From an uncultured Lachnospiraceae bacterium (lineage in GTDB: Bacteria > Bacillota > Clostridia > Lachnospirales > Lachnospiraceae), in the NCBI GenBank assembly GCA_910578555.1, contig CAJTPS010000008.1, forward strand, positions 1 through 32,338: DNA of 32,338 nt. The letters are read 5' to 3'. The position numbers and the translations under genes are program-made. Shown here in pieces: positions 22,797 through 30,044 of the stretch (position 1 is its first letter; each line of letters opens with the position of its first letter). Under the pieces are notes generated by a model that searched no databases, was not told the DNA's origin, and was given only the letters and a program-made list of their open reading frames with translations.

Positions 22797-24068
22797 TTAG
22801 CCTTTACCACCCCTACTGCCGCCTGAGCTGCTTGTACCTGCGTTACTTGTACCTGACCCGCTTGTGCCTGAGCCACCGCTCTTCGCCGTAATTGCCGGCG
22901 CCTTGCCTGCGATCGCATCGCTGTACTCTGCTTTCTTGCCAATCAGTTCATCCTCCAGCCTGCTGACATTCCTCTGACCGTCTACCGCACTCTTCTGCGC
23001 CGCCGTCATCGCACTGTACTGCGACTCGCCGGATGCGTAGGGCATCGCTTTCAGTTCACCGTTTAAGGCTTTAAGTCCGAAGATATCCGATACACCGTCG
23101 GTCACATTCTCGCTGTCGGCAATCAGCTTCACCAGATCCCCGGCCTGGCTCTGGAAGTTATTCCATGTCTGGCCAACCTCCGCCATGGCGTCGCTGTATT
23201 CCGCCTCCTGTTTCTCTTCCGCCGCTTTCTTCTCCTCTAACTCCGTCACCTTCTGGGTCTCTCCCTTTTCTCTGGCCGCGCTGATTTCCTTGTCATAGTT
23301 GACCGCGCCGAAGCTGTTCATCTTTCTGGTCATCGCTTCCTTATAGGTATTAAGCTGCACAGCCGCCACTTTCTTAAGCTGTGTCAGATTCACGGACAGC
23401 CCTTCCTTCGCCGCAGCCAGGCGATTCTCGATCTGACTGATCTCCTGACGCAGCGCTTTTAAGCGCTCCGCCTTGACCCTTGCCTGTTCGGACAAGTCCT
23501 GCCCGTTGCCGTCCTTTAAGGTACTGCTTACCAGCGCCGGCGCCACATTGGCCGCCATCATGTCCAGCACCCTCGCCAGCCCTTCCGGGATACCGTGATT
23601 CGTGGCACGGACGTCCACATGGTACTTTGCGGAATTATCCGACGACCTCGTGTTGGACTGGTGCGAGCTGACACTGCCGGTAACGTTGATCTTAACCGGC
23701 CATATTTTGACAGACGCGTCCAGACTGGCGCTCATATCCCTGGACGATTCCTCACGCTCGCTCTGTTTTACCTCCATATCAAACAGGATATTGACCTCGT
23801 CCACCTGCAGATTGGGAATCGGCACGATGGCAAGGATCGGTACCGCCACCTTCAGTTCGTCCAGATTGCTGGTGCCGTCCTCGTTGGCAGTGCGTTTCTG
23901 GTATCCAAACATCACATTACGCACATTGCCCTTATTATCAAATCCGATATTGTTGATAAAATCCGCCGTGGAGTTCGCCAGATGTGCGTTGGCATCCGCC
24001 GCCGCCCGCAGCGGCCCGCCGATCAGCTGATCCATCTGTAATCCTGCAAATTGTTCTGCTATTCTCAT
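22797..24068 (-). CDS. DUF2589-family protein with coiled coil and Ser/Gly tail
   Basis: The protein has 423 residues. The N-terminal half is DUF2589: LIGGPLRAAADANAHLANST, FINNIGFDNKGNVRNVMFGY, KVAVPILAIVPIPNLQVDEV and a FDMEVKQSE strand. Residues about 205-310 are a charged coiled coil with repeated Glu/Lys/Gln heptads. The last 30 residues are a Gly/Ser/Thr-rich tail. GGAGG lies 8 bases before the ATG, inside the end of the previous gene. The biochemical role of DUF2589 is unknown to me; the pattern suggests a soluble, self-associating protein. It is the second of two DUF2589 genes in the operon. Confidence 0.8.
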   Translation of the reverse strand: MRIAEQFAGLQMDQLIGGPLRAAADANAHLANSTADFINNIGFDNKGNVRNVMFGYQKRTANEDGTSNLDELKVAVPILAIVPIPNLQVDEVNILFDMEVKQSEREESSRDMSASLDASVKIWPVKINVTGSVSSHQSNTRSSDNSAKYHVDVRATNHGIPEGLARVLDMMAANVAPALVSSTLKDGNGQDLSEQARVKAERLKALRQEISQIENRLAAAKEGLSVNLTQLKKVAAVQLNTYKEAMTRKMNSFGAVNYDKEISAAREKGETQKVTELEEKKAAEEKQEAEYSDAMAEVGQTWNNFQSQAGDLVKLIADSENVTDGVSDIFGLKALNGELKAMPYASGESQYSAMTAAQKSAVDGQRNVSRLEDELIGKKAEYSDAIAGKAPAITAKSGGSGTSGSGTSNAGTSSSGGSRGGKG

Positions 24069-24071
24069 ATG

Positions 24072-24473
24072 CTATTCCTCCATTCCGGAGCATTTATGCG
24101 ACGGGCGACGCCCTCCATTCCGGAGGGGTTTCCTGCGCTCCTGCCCCGGTTTCAATATGTTTCTGACATTTTTTCCGATTCCCGCCAGGGAACGGCTTCT
24201 CTTCTTCTGTTCCGGATAGCGCACGTCCGTGACAATAATGCTCTCCACATAGAGCACATCGCCCGTGTGGTAACGTCCCCGCCGTAAACCCGCCGGTTCG
24301 ATGTCCTGCTGTGCAAGCAGACGCAGATTAATGTCCTGTGCCAACTCTTCCGTGTATTCCAGAATCAGCCGTTCCAGTTCTTTTTTCCTGCCCTGACGAT
24401 CCATTTCCTGTCCGGCCGCCTCCTGCTGTTCTCCGGTCGTCTGCTTTTCTCTGTTTGTTTTCCGTTTACTCAT
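24072..24473 (-). CDS. Small basic protein between the two DUF2589 genes
   Basis: The protein has 133 residues and is unrecognised. A Gln/Glu-rich N-terminus precedes a helix (KKELERLILEYTEELAQDIN), a beta stretch (GLRRGRYHTGDVLYVESIIV) and a very basic C-terminus (KPLRNGGRRPSHKC). The C-terminal charge suggests binding to nucleic acid or to an acidic surface. GGAG lies 7 bases upstream, and the start overlaps the end of the first DUF2589 gene by 8 bases. Its stop provides the ribosome site of the second DUF2589 gene, so expression of the three is linked. Confidence 0.65.
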   Translation of the reverse strand: MSKRKTNREKQTTGEQQEAAGQEMDRQGRKKELERLILEYTEELAQDINLRLLAQQDIEPAGLRRGRYHTGDVLYVESIIVTDVRYPEQKKRSRSLAGIGKNVRNILKPGQERRKPLRNGGRRPSHKCSGMEE

Positions 24474-25281
24474 AATCTTTCTCCAATCCGTATTCGATCT
24501 CCCGGTTCATGATCTTCTCCTGATACTCCATGATCCGATTGGCAATATTGGACTGTGCCATCAGATATTTATCCCTGTCGAACTCTCTCGCCGTATCCGC
24601 GAAGACGCTTTTGCCGATTTCTTCCATACGCTCCTGCTCCGCAATCATATCCGCGATCTTCTGATAGAGCCGCTTCAGCCGTTTGATCTTCGCCTTCAGC
24701 TTCGTCGTCTCCTGCCAGATGCCTTTCTGTTCGTCACTGCCCAGATTACCGTCCACCGCCACAGGCGTGGTATCGATCTTCTTGGCGATCTGATTCGAGC
24801 TAAACTGATCGGTCAGACGCATGACGCCCTCCGTGGCCGGCAGCGAGCTGACGCGCATCCGATAAGAAACACGGGGCAGAAAATCACTTTCCCGCTGTTC
24901 CGGCGAGCAGATTCTCGCATTGATCGTATACTGCCCCTGCTCTCCTTTCTCCGCTCTGACCTCCGTGTCGAAATCAATCTCGGCTTTATCCACATTCAGA
25001 TTTGTAATCGGAATAATGGATATGAGCGGCACCTGCATCTGGAGATTATCCACGTTGTACCCCTCGTCTCCCTCCGGTCTGATCTGTTCGTAAGCTATGT
25101 TCATGTTGCTTAACTGTACGGTCTCTTCCTTGCCGTTCTGGCGTAGTGTCCCCATATTCTTAATGGTCTCGACCACCCGCGCACGAAGCTGCTCATTCGA
25201 GCGCGCCAGCGCGTGAAGCGGGGCATAGACGAGATCGTCCAGAGGAATAAATTCACTGTAATCGTATCTTTCGTCAGCCAA
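24466..25281 (-). CDS. DUF2589-family protein (shorter paralogue)
   Basis: The protein has 271 residues and starts at TTG, with AAAGGAG about 11 bases upstream. It has the DUF2589 pattern: PLDDLVYAPLHALARSNEQ, VQLSNMNIAYEQIRPEG, LQMQVPLISIIPITNLNVDK and FDTEVRAEKGE. The C-terminal 90 residues are coiled coil (WQETTKLKAKIKRLKRLYQK). It shares the N-terminal fold with 22797-24068 but lacks the long Gly/Ser tail, so the pair probably forms a heteromer or carries different cargo. The rare TTG start may keep its level below that of its partner. Confidence 0.78.
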   Translation of the reverse strand: MADERYDYSEFIPLDDLVYAPLHALARSNEQLRARVVETIKNMGTLRQNGKEETVQLSNMNIAYEQIRPEGDEGYNVDNLQMQVPLISIIPITNLNVDKAEIDFDTEVRAEKGEQGQYTINARICSPEQRESDFLPRVSYRMRVSSLPATEGVMRLTDQFSSNQIAKKIDTTPVAVDGNLGSDEQKGIWQETTKLKAKIKRLKRLYQKIADMIAEQERMEEIGKSVFADTAREFDRDKYLMAQSNIANRIMEYQEKIMNREIEYGLEKDYE

Positions 25282-25368
25282 TGGCTATGTCTCCTTTCAT
25301 CAATGTCTGAACCGGAAGTTCCGCGTTATGAGGCCGTGTGCCCCGTTTCTGTCACGGAACGCTCTTCT

Positions 25369-26499
25369 CTATGACAGAAACAGCTCCCGCTCTTCTTCTC
25401 TTCTGCGCGCAAGTCCCGGAAGGACCTTGCCGCCGCCTTTGTTATAGAGCAGCAATTTATCCGCCACCGTCTGCGCATCCCTGTCGGTAACGAGTTTCTG
25501 CAGATTGCCGTTGCCACAGTTATAGCAGAAGCTGGTCAATGCATCGAACATGTTTTGTGTCAGGGAAAAGCCAATCAGTCCTTTCTTCACACACGCGTTG
25601 ACATAGCCGCCGTATTTACCGAGATCCTCTTTCAGAAGTTCCTTGGCCGCGTCCTCCGAAGCGAGCCTGTCCCCTTCCTTTACGCCTGCAGTATGACCGT
25701 AACCGATCGTCCATACCCCCGCCGGGCACTTATAAGCTTCCAAACGGCAGCCCTCATACTTAGCAATTAGCGCCACACCTCTGTCGGATACCTGCATCTC
25801 CCCCGGCTCTCCTGTGGTCTGCGGTCTTGCTATTTCCTGCGGCTGCGCTGTCTCCTGTGCAGTCTTTACAGCAGACCGTGCCTGTGCCGCCTCCTGTACC
25901 GCCCCATCTGCCGCATGTTCCGGCTGCTGCAAATGTCCCATAGCGTCTTTGACATCTCTGCGGAAAGCATCCATCGTATAGCCGCTCTGCAGACCGTTCC
26001 AGAGATGATTCGGATCACCGTGACCGGATGCAATGCCTCTCTCATGACCTTCTTTATGGCTGATCACAACGCCATCCGCCAGCGGGTCCAGGTGATACTC
26101 CCGACACAGGTATGCGAACAACTCCACCGCCGCATCATAGGTGCGCTTCACAACTTCCATTGCCGCTGCCCAATCCGTACATGTAAAAGTTGCGCCTCCC
26201 GTATACTGAATGCAGGACGGTTCACACATTTCCACACCAATGTGTGTATTGTTGGCACCGCCGCCGGCATGCCATGCCCGGTGATCCCACGGAAGCGTCT
26301 GATACGTCTTGCCTGTATTACCGTCTATAAAAGCGTGTACGCAGGCTCTCTTCTGTTCCGGATTATTCCAGTTCCGGATAAAAACCTCTGCCGAAGGCTG
26401 CGGACAGCCTACGCTATGCAGCATCAGACCTTTCACCGCAATCTTCTTCCCTGCCTTATAGCAAGGATTGTTTGTCATAATACTCTGCACAATTTCCAT
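25369..26499 (-). CDS. Amidase-lysozyme fusion (amidase_2 plus GH24)
   Basis: From the ATG at 26499 (GGAGG 7 bases upstream) the protein has 376 residues and no signal peptide. The N-terminal 200 residues are an N-acetylmuramoyl-L-alanine amidase of the amidase_2/PGRP fold: MLHSVG with the first zinc His, GANNTHIGVEMCEP, and SHKEGHERGIASGHGDPNHL with the later zinc ligands. A Gln/Ala/Thr linker leads to a GH24 phage-type lysozyme: YEGCRLEAYKCPAGVWTIGYG (catalytic Glu in YEG), VKEGDRLASEDAAKELL and a Phe-Asp-Ala-Leu helix. Such pairs are endolysin-like and cut both stems and glycan. It is the first gene of the second operon. Confidence 0.9.
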   Translation of the reverse strand: MEIVQSIMTNNPCYKAGKKIAVKGLMLHSVGCPQPSAEVFIRNWNNPEQKRACVHAFIDGNTGKTYQTLPWDHRAWHAGGGANNTHIGVEMCEPSCIQYTGGATFTCTDWAAAMEVVKRTYDAAVELFAYLCREYHLDPLADGVVISHKEGHERGIASGHGDPNHLWNGLQSGYTMDAFRRDVKDAMGHLQQPEHAADGAVQEAAQARSAVKTAQETAQPQEIARPQTTGEPGEMQVSDRGVALIAKYEGCRLEAYKCPAGVWTIGYGHTAGVKEGDRLASEDAAKELLKEDLGKYGGYVNACVKKGLIGFSLTQNMFDALTSFCYNCGNGNLQKLVTDRDAQTVADKLLLYNKGGGKVLPGLARRREEERELFLS

Positions 26500-26970
26500 G
26501 CATTTGCCTCCTTCTTCGGAAAACCTTAATATTTGCTTGTTGCAGGCAGGTTTCACCCTTTCTGCTGCGCCTGTTTTCCTCTGTGGAAACATAATACGAT
26601 ATTGTGTTAACCGTCTCAGGCTCCGAACATGCCATATTTACGGGCTTTATGGCATATTGCCATGCAGCGCGTTCATTTTCTTTTCTTAGGATGTCTTATA
26701 TCTTACATTTGTCGTATTTTGTGGGGATTTGTCGGCATTTATTTTTTGAAAAGAAAGCTTGACACAGGCAACAAAATATCGTATTTTGTTAACCTCTCAT
26801 TTTCTCTGTTAAGATCGTGTTACGATCTCGCTCAACTTACGCTAAGAAACGTTCTTTTCTATTTCCACCTCATCACGTAATCCTTATAATGGCGTATGAC
26901 AACGTTATGGAATCCGGCAGCACTGCAGTCCGGCTATAATGCAAAAGCAAAGAAAGTGAGGCAGCATCCT
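26500..26970. other. Intergenic region between the amidase-lysozyme gene and the small membrane protein gene
   Basis: No gene is supported here. The stretch holds a direct repeat (26593-26618 and 26775-26799) with an 11-bp core AATACGATATT / AATATCGTATT in opposite orientation, a 7-bp inverted repeat TGCCATA...TATGGCA (26630-26654), two imperfect Spo0A-like sites (26708-26716, 26728-26736), and rightward promoter candidates at 26759-26787 and 26862-26890. It is likely the regulatory region of the second operon (leftward) and of the gene at 26971 (rightward). No clear leftward -35/-10 pair was found. Confidence 0.5.
26759..26787 (+). promoter_or_regulatory. Rightward promoter candidate before the small membrane protein
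   Basis: TTGACA (26759-26764) is an exact -35 box, followed after 17 bases by TATTTT (26782-26787). One copy of the direct repeat covers the -10 box, so a repressor there would block it. A second candidate lies nearer the gene: TTTCCA (26862-26867), 17 bases, TATAAT (26885-26890). Either could express the gene at 26971-27114. Confidence 0.5.
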
Positions 26971-27114
26971 ATGAATATTGGAATGATGATTATATGTGCG
27001 GTCGGTGGTCTGACCGGTGTACTCAGTGCAGCATATCTGTTAATCAGTATGCCTGTTGTGATTGTATGGAAGCTCTACCGCAAGATCAGATTCGGCTATG
27101 CGATGTACCAGTAA
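26971..27114 (+). CDS. Small single-span membrane protein
   Basis: The protein has 47 residues. A membrane helix at about residues 5-33 (MIICAVGGLTGVLSAAYLLI) is followed by a basic tail (WKLYRKIRFGYAMYQ), so the C-terminus should lie in the cytoplasm. GAGG lies 9 bases before this ATG; a longer reading from 26896 has no clear site. I do not recognise a family. A hairpin repeat array and then a terminator follow it. Confidence 0.6.
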   Translation: MNIGMMIICAVGGLTGVLSAAYLLISMPVVIVWKLYRKIRFGYAMYQ

Positions 27115-27126
27115 AAACAGTAAATT

Positions 27127-27260
27127 CCTTCGGAATTAACTGTGCGAGTTTGCTGCGCAAACTCGAATAAGCAGAAAAGCTTTTCCCTTCGGAATTAACT
27201 GTGCGAGTTTGCTGCGCAAACTCGAATAAACAGAAAAGCTTTTCCCTTCGGAATTAACTG
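27127..27260. repeat. 59-bp tandem repeat with nested hairpins
   Basis: Two copies of a 59-bp unit (27127-27185 and 27186-27244), differing at one base, are followed by 16 bases of a third (27245-27260). Each unit holds AATTCC-TTC-GGAATT (shared with the preceding bases), CGAGTTTGC-TGC-GCAAACTCG and AAAAGCTTTT, all perfect inverted repeats. This looks like an intergenic palindromic (REP/BIME-like) element in the 3' region of the small membrane protein gene. The GC-rich hairpin resembles the arms of the one after the first tube gene (10612-10639). Confidence 0.85.
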
Positions 27261-27286
27261 TCCGGCATCATTTCTATGCATAAAGA

Positions 27287-27333
27287 GACCGGCGTTTTGG
27301 AGATTTGCTCCGCAGCGCCGGCCTTTTTGTTTT
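27287..27333 (+). terminator. Rho-independent terminator of the small membrane protein gene
   Basis: CCGGCG (27289-27294) pairs with CGCCGG (27316-27321), with an inner GGAG/CTCC pair, and a run of five T's follows (27324-27328). It lies about 170 bases past the stop, after the tandem repeat. Confidence 0.75.
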
Positions 27334-27386
27334 CATATATTTAATTCCTTTTACACCCTCATGTGCGGTTATGTACCGCCGTATTT

Positions 27387-27482
27387 TTACCTGCTGCCCT
27401 TATTGCTGAGCACGGAATATACCAGACATCCGCCCAGTGCAACAAACACCAGCCCTAAAATAATAATTTCCACAATACCCAT
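27387..27482 (-). CDS. 31-residue membrane peptide (KdpF-like)
   Basis: A 31-codon frame encodes a single hydrophobic helix (IIILGLVFVALGGCLVYSVL) and a short basic tail. GGAGG lies 7 bases before the ATG. The helix and the LVYSVL end resemble KdpF, the small subunit of the Kdp potassium ATPase, and a Kdp-type two-component pair is encoded divergently next door. No kdpABC genes follow, so it would be an orphan. It starts 29 bp after the stop of the 27-residue peptide gene. It is too short for most gene finders. Confidence 0.6.
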   Translation of the reverse strand: MGIVEIIILGLVFVALGGCLVYSVLSNKGSR

Positions 27483-27511
27483 TTCTCACCCTCCATTTCA
27501 CACCGCATCTT

Positions 27512-27595
27512 TTACTTATGTTCGTACCAGATTCCACCAAAAAACCCGACCGCAACAAGTATAATTGAAACAACAGACCAGGCATCCATCTGCAT
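27512..27595 (-). CDS. 27-residue membrane peptide
   Basis: A 27-codon frame encodes a single membrane helix (WSVVSIILVAVGFFGGIWY) with an EHK end. AGGAGG lies 8 bases before the ATG, a stronger site than chance would give. It is the first of two tiny membrane-peptide genes reading away from the KdpD/KdpE-like pair. I do not recognise the family. The two peptides may form a pair in the membrane or bind the short sensor kinase. Confidence 0.6.
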   Translation of the reverse strand: MQMDAWSVVSIILVAVGFFGGIWYEHK

Positions 27596-27845
27596 TTTGA
27601 TTTCCTCCTCACGTGATTTGTTATCTGCAATACTAACATATCAGACTGCTCTACAGTAGTTTATCTGCATTTTTTGAACACATTTTTAGCGTTTTCTTGA
27701 TACTTCCTTATCTCTTTCTTAGCGCCTTTTTAACACTATTTTCTATTCAGCTTTTACTGCAAAAACGGTATAATAAACGCAGACACCGGAATCTGCGCCA
27801 TAGGGATTACCACATATTTTCAAATCGAAAAGGAGCACATATATT

Positions 27846-28937
27846 ATGCCTTTCGCATCTGCTTCAAAAAAAACACAAACAAGGCTCTTTCTTAAAAATG
27901 TCATGATTCCGCTGACCGGTCTGACCATTGCGAGTGCTTTTGCATTCCTGTTTTTTTATCATGTACCGGAAAACTCCGCCAACATTACACCGATCTACAT
28001 CCTCGCGCTGATCGTCATTGTCCGCTATACGGACGGCTACCTGCCGGGGCTGGTTTCTTCCGTGGTAGCCGTAGTCTGCGTTAATTTTCTCTTTACTTAT
28101 CCTTACTTCGAGTTAAACTTTACACTCTCCGGGTATCCGATCACTTTTCTGGAGATGCTCGGTGTAACGCTGCTCACCTGCACCATGACCACCAGTATGA
28201 AACAGCAGGCACGCATGATTGCCGAGAAGGACAAGCTGCTCTCCGAGACGGAGAAAGAGAAAATGCGCGCCAATCTGCTGCGCGCCGTGTCGCACGACTT
28301 ACGAACTCCCCTGACGGGCATTATCGGCGCAAGTTCCTCTTATCTGGACAGCCGTGAACTGCTGGACGAATCGGAGAAAACCGCAATTGTAACACACATA
28401 CACGAAGATGCCAACTGGCTTCTCAATATGGTTGAGAACCTTCTGTCCGTAACGCGTATCCACGACCAGTCATCTGCCGTCAAGAAAACTGACGAATCGG
28501 TGGAGGAGATCGTCTCCGCCGCCATCAACCGCCTGAAGAAAAGGATACCGGAGGCTTCCGTCAGCGTATCGGTCCCCGATGATCTTCTCATCCTGCCGAT
28601 GGATGCGATTCTGATCGAGCAGGTACTGATCAACCTGCTGGAAAACGCAATTATTCATTCGCAGAGCAGGCAGCCGATTCAGTGCTATGTGGACGATGAT
28701 GACAAAAATGTGACCTTCCATGTAAAAGATTACGGGATTGGCATAGATCCGGAACGGTTGAATAATATCTTCGACGGCAACTCTTATATCGGCAACAGCG
28801 AATCCGACTCAAACAAAGGCATGGGCATTGGTCTGTCGATCTGCAAAACGATTATTACGGCTCACCACGGCACCATTAATGCCCGTAATCACACACAGGG
28901 TACCGAGTTCTACTTTACATTGCCGAAGGGGGAATGA
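27846..28937 (+). CDS. KdpD-like sensor histidine kinase lacking the N-terminal KdpD domain
   Basis: The protein has 363 residues. Four membrane helices cover about residues 17-120, in the DUF4118 arrangement of KdpD (NSANITPIYILALIVIVRYT, then LPGLVSSVVAVVCVNFLFTYPYF). A coiled linker follows, then HisKA with VSHDLRTPLTGIIGASSS (His near 150) and a HATPase with NLLENAIIHS, KDYGIGIDPE and GMGIGLSICK. The cytoplasmic KdpD/USP part of full-length KdpD, which binds c-di-AMP, is absent. AAGGAG lies 10 bases before the ATG. TATAAT at 27769-27774 with a weak -35 suggests an activated promoter. It likely phosphorylates the response regulator encoded next. Confidence 0.88.
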   Translation: MPFASASKKTQTRLFLKNVMIPLTGLTIASAFAFLFFYHVPENSANITPIYILALIVIVRYTDGYLPGLVSSVVAVVCVNFLFTYPYFELNFTLSGYPITFLEMLGVTLLTCTMTTSMKQQARMIAEKDKLLSETEKEKMRANLLRAVSHDLRTPLTGIIGASSSYLDSRELLDESEKTAIVTHIHEDANWLLNMVENLLSVTRIHDQSSAVKKTDESVEEIVSAAINRLKKRIPEASVSVSVPDDLLILPMDAILIEQVLINLLENAIIHSQSRQPIQCYVDDDDKNVTFHVKDYGIGIDPERLNNIFDGNSYIGNSESDSNKGMGIGLSICKTIITAHHGTINARNHTQGTEFYFTLPKGE

Positions 28938-28986
28938 AGAGAAAGAAACCTGCACCAAAGTCAAACAGAAACGGGAGATTCTCAAC

Positions 28987-29697
28987 ATGAATGTGAAGCA
29001 TGAAATCTTACTGATTGAAGACGAGAAAAATATTTGTAATTTTATAGCCACCACTCTGCGAACGCAGGACTATAAAGTAAACTTTGCGGAAAATGCCGGA
29101 AGCGGTCTGTCTCTGGCCGCCTCCGGCTGCCCCGATCTGATCCTTCTGGATCTCGGGCTGCCCGACATGGACGGCATCGACGTCATACGAGATATCAGGC
29201 GGTGGAGCAACATACCGATCATTGTTATCTCCGCCAGAACACAGGAAAGGGAAAAAGTGGAAGCACTGGACGCAGGCGCCGACGATTATATCACCAAGCC
29301 TTTCGGCACCTCCGAACTGATGGCCAGAATACGCACGGCGCTTCGGCGTTCTGCCCTGGCCGGCAGCCCTGTCGGCTCCGCCCAAAGCAGATATCAGGCA
29401 AAAGACCTGGTGATAGACTACGAGAAACATATTATTACCGTGAATGGAAATATCATTCATTTTACGCAGATCGAGTATAAAATCCTGACGTTTCTTTCGC
29501 GCAACGCGGGCAAGGTCATCACCTATGACACGCTGATCACGCACGTATGGGGTCCTTACGCAGACAGTAACAATCGTATCTTACGTGTCAACATGGCCAA
29601 TATCCGCAGAAAACTGGAGCAGAATCCCGCTGATCCGCAATATATTTTTACAGAGATCGGCATCGGATACCGCATGATCGACAACGAGAATCTGTGA
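28987..29697 (+). CDS. KdpE-like OmpR-family response regulator
   Basis: I chose the ATG at 28987 (GGGAG 9 bases upstream); a longer reading from 28828 runs inside the kinase gene. The protein has 236 residues. The receiver domain has LLIEDEKNI, the phosphoacceptor Asp in ILLDLGLPDMDG, and YITKPFGTSEL with the conserved Lys. A winged-helix domain follows (FTQIEYKILTFLSRNAGKVI, RVNMANIRRKLE, EIGIGYRM). Sequence and partner fit KdpE. The gene follows the kinase by 49 bp. No kdp transport genes are near, so the regulon may lie elsewhere, or include the two membrane peptides. Confidence 0.9.
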   Translation: MNVKHEILLIEDEKNICNFIATTLRTQDYKVNFAENAGSGLSLAASGCPDLILLDLGLPDMDGIDVIRDIRRWSNIPIIVISARTQEREKVEALDAGADDYITKPFGTSELMARIRTALRRSALAGSPVGSAQSRYQAKDLVIDYEKHIITVNGNIIHFTQIEYKILTFLSRNAGKVITYDTLITHVWGPYADSNNRILRVNMANIRRKLEQNPADPQYIFTEIGIGYRMIDNENL

Positions 29698-29703
29698 TGA
29701 CCG

Positions 29704-29732
29704 TTGACAAATGTACAAAAAGACAGTATACT
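29704..29732 (+). promoter_or_regulatory. Promoter of the SRP RNA gene
   Basis: TTGACA (29704-29709) is a consensus -35, followed after exactly 17 bases by TATACT (29727-29732). This near-consensus pair fits a strong constitutive stable-RNA promoter. It begins 6 bases after the KdpE-like stop codon. Confidence 0.85.
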
Positions 29733-29737
29733 AATAA

Positions 29738-30004
29738 AACCGTGCAGCCGGGGCGTTAGCGGTGCCCTGTACCCACAATCCGCTCTAGTGGGGGTGATGC
29801 TTTATCGAGGGCGTACGCTTGTGCGGCTGCCCTTTATAAGTGGCGTTGAAGTTTGGGTCTTACGCAATGGGAATCCATGAACCGTGTCAGGGTGGGAACA
29901 CAGCAGCACTAAGTGGAATCTCTCATGTGCCGTGAGGGTGCCTGGCGGAGTTAACTGTAAAGGTAACGCGTATGAGTTAAGTTCGACATAAAGCGCACGG
30001 TTTT
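29738..30004 (+). ncRNA. ffs: Signal recognition particle RNA, large Gram-positive type
   Basis: The RNA shows an Alu domain at the 5' end (GCGTTAGCGGTGCCCTGTAC). The S domain with helix 8 follows: GTGTCAGGGTGGGAACACAG, with a GTG/CAC stem closed by GGAA, then CAGCACTAAGTGG. The ends pair (ACCGTGC with GCACGGT), as expected for the closed 5'/3' stem. The length of about 265 bases matches the large SRP RNA of Bacillus and clostridia. Ends are estimated from the promoter and the closing stem. It targets nascent membrane and secreted proteins together with Ffh. Confidence 0.92.
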
Positions 30005-30044
30005 ATGATTCTTGCCCATGCCTGCCTGTTCCACCCGGTATGGT

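Noticed and set aside
26629..26880. Hydrophobic plus-strand frame in the intergenic region
   Set aside because: No ribosome site; the hydrophobicity follows from T-rich DNA, and it runs through promoter elements.
27127..27260. Possible CRISPR array
   Set aside because: The unit is a contiguous 59-bp tandem repeat with internal hairpins and no variable spacers.
28828..28986. N-terminal extension of the response regulator
   Set aside because: It runs inside the kinase gene; the ATG at 28987 has a ribosome site and begins the receiver domain.
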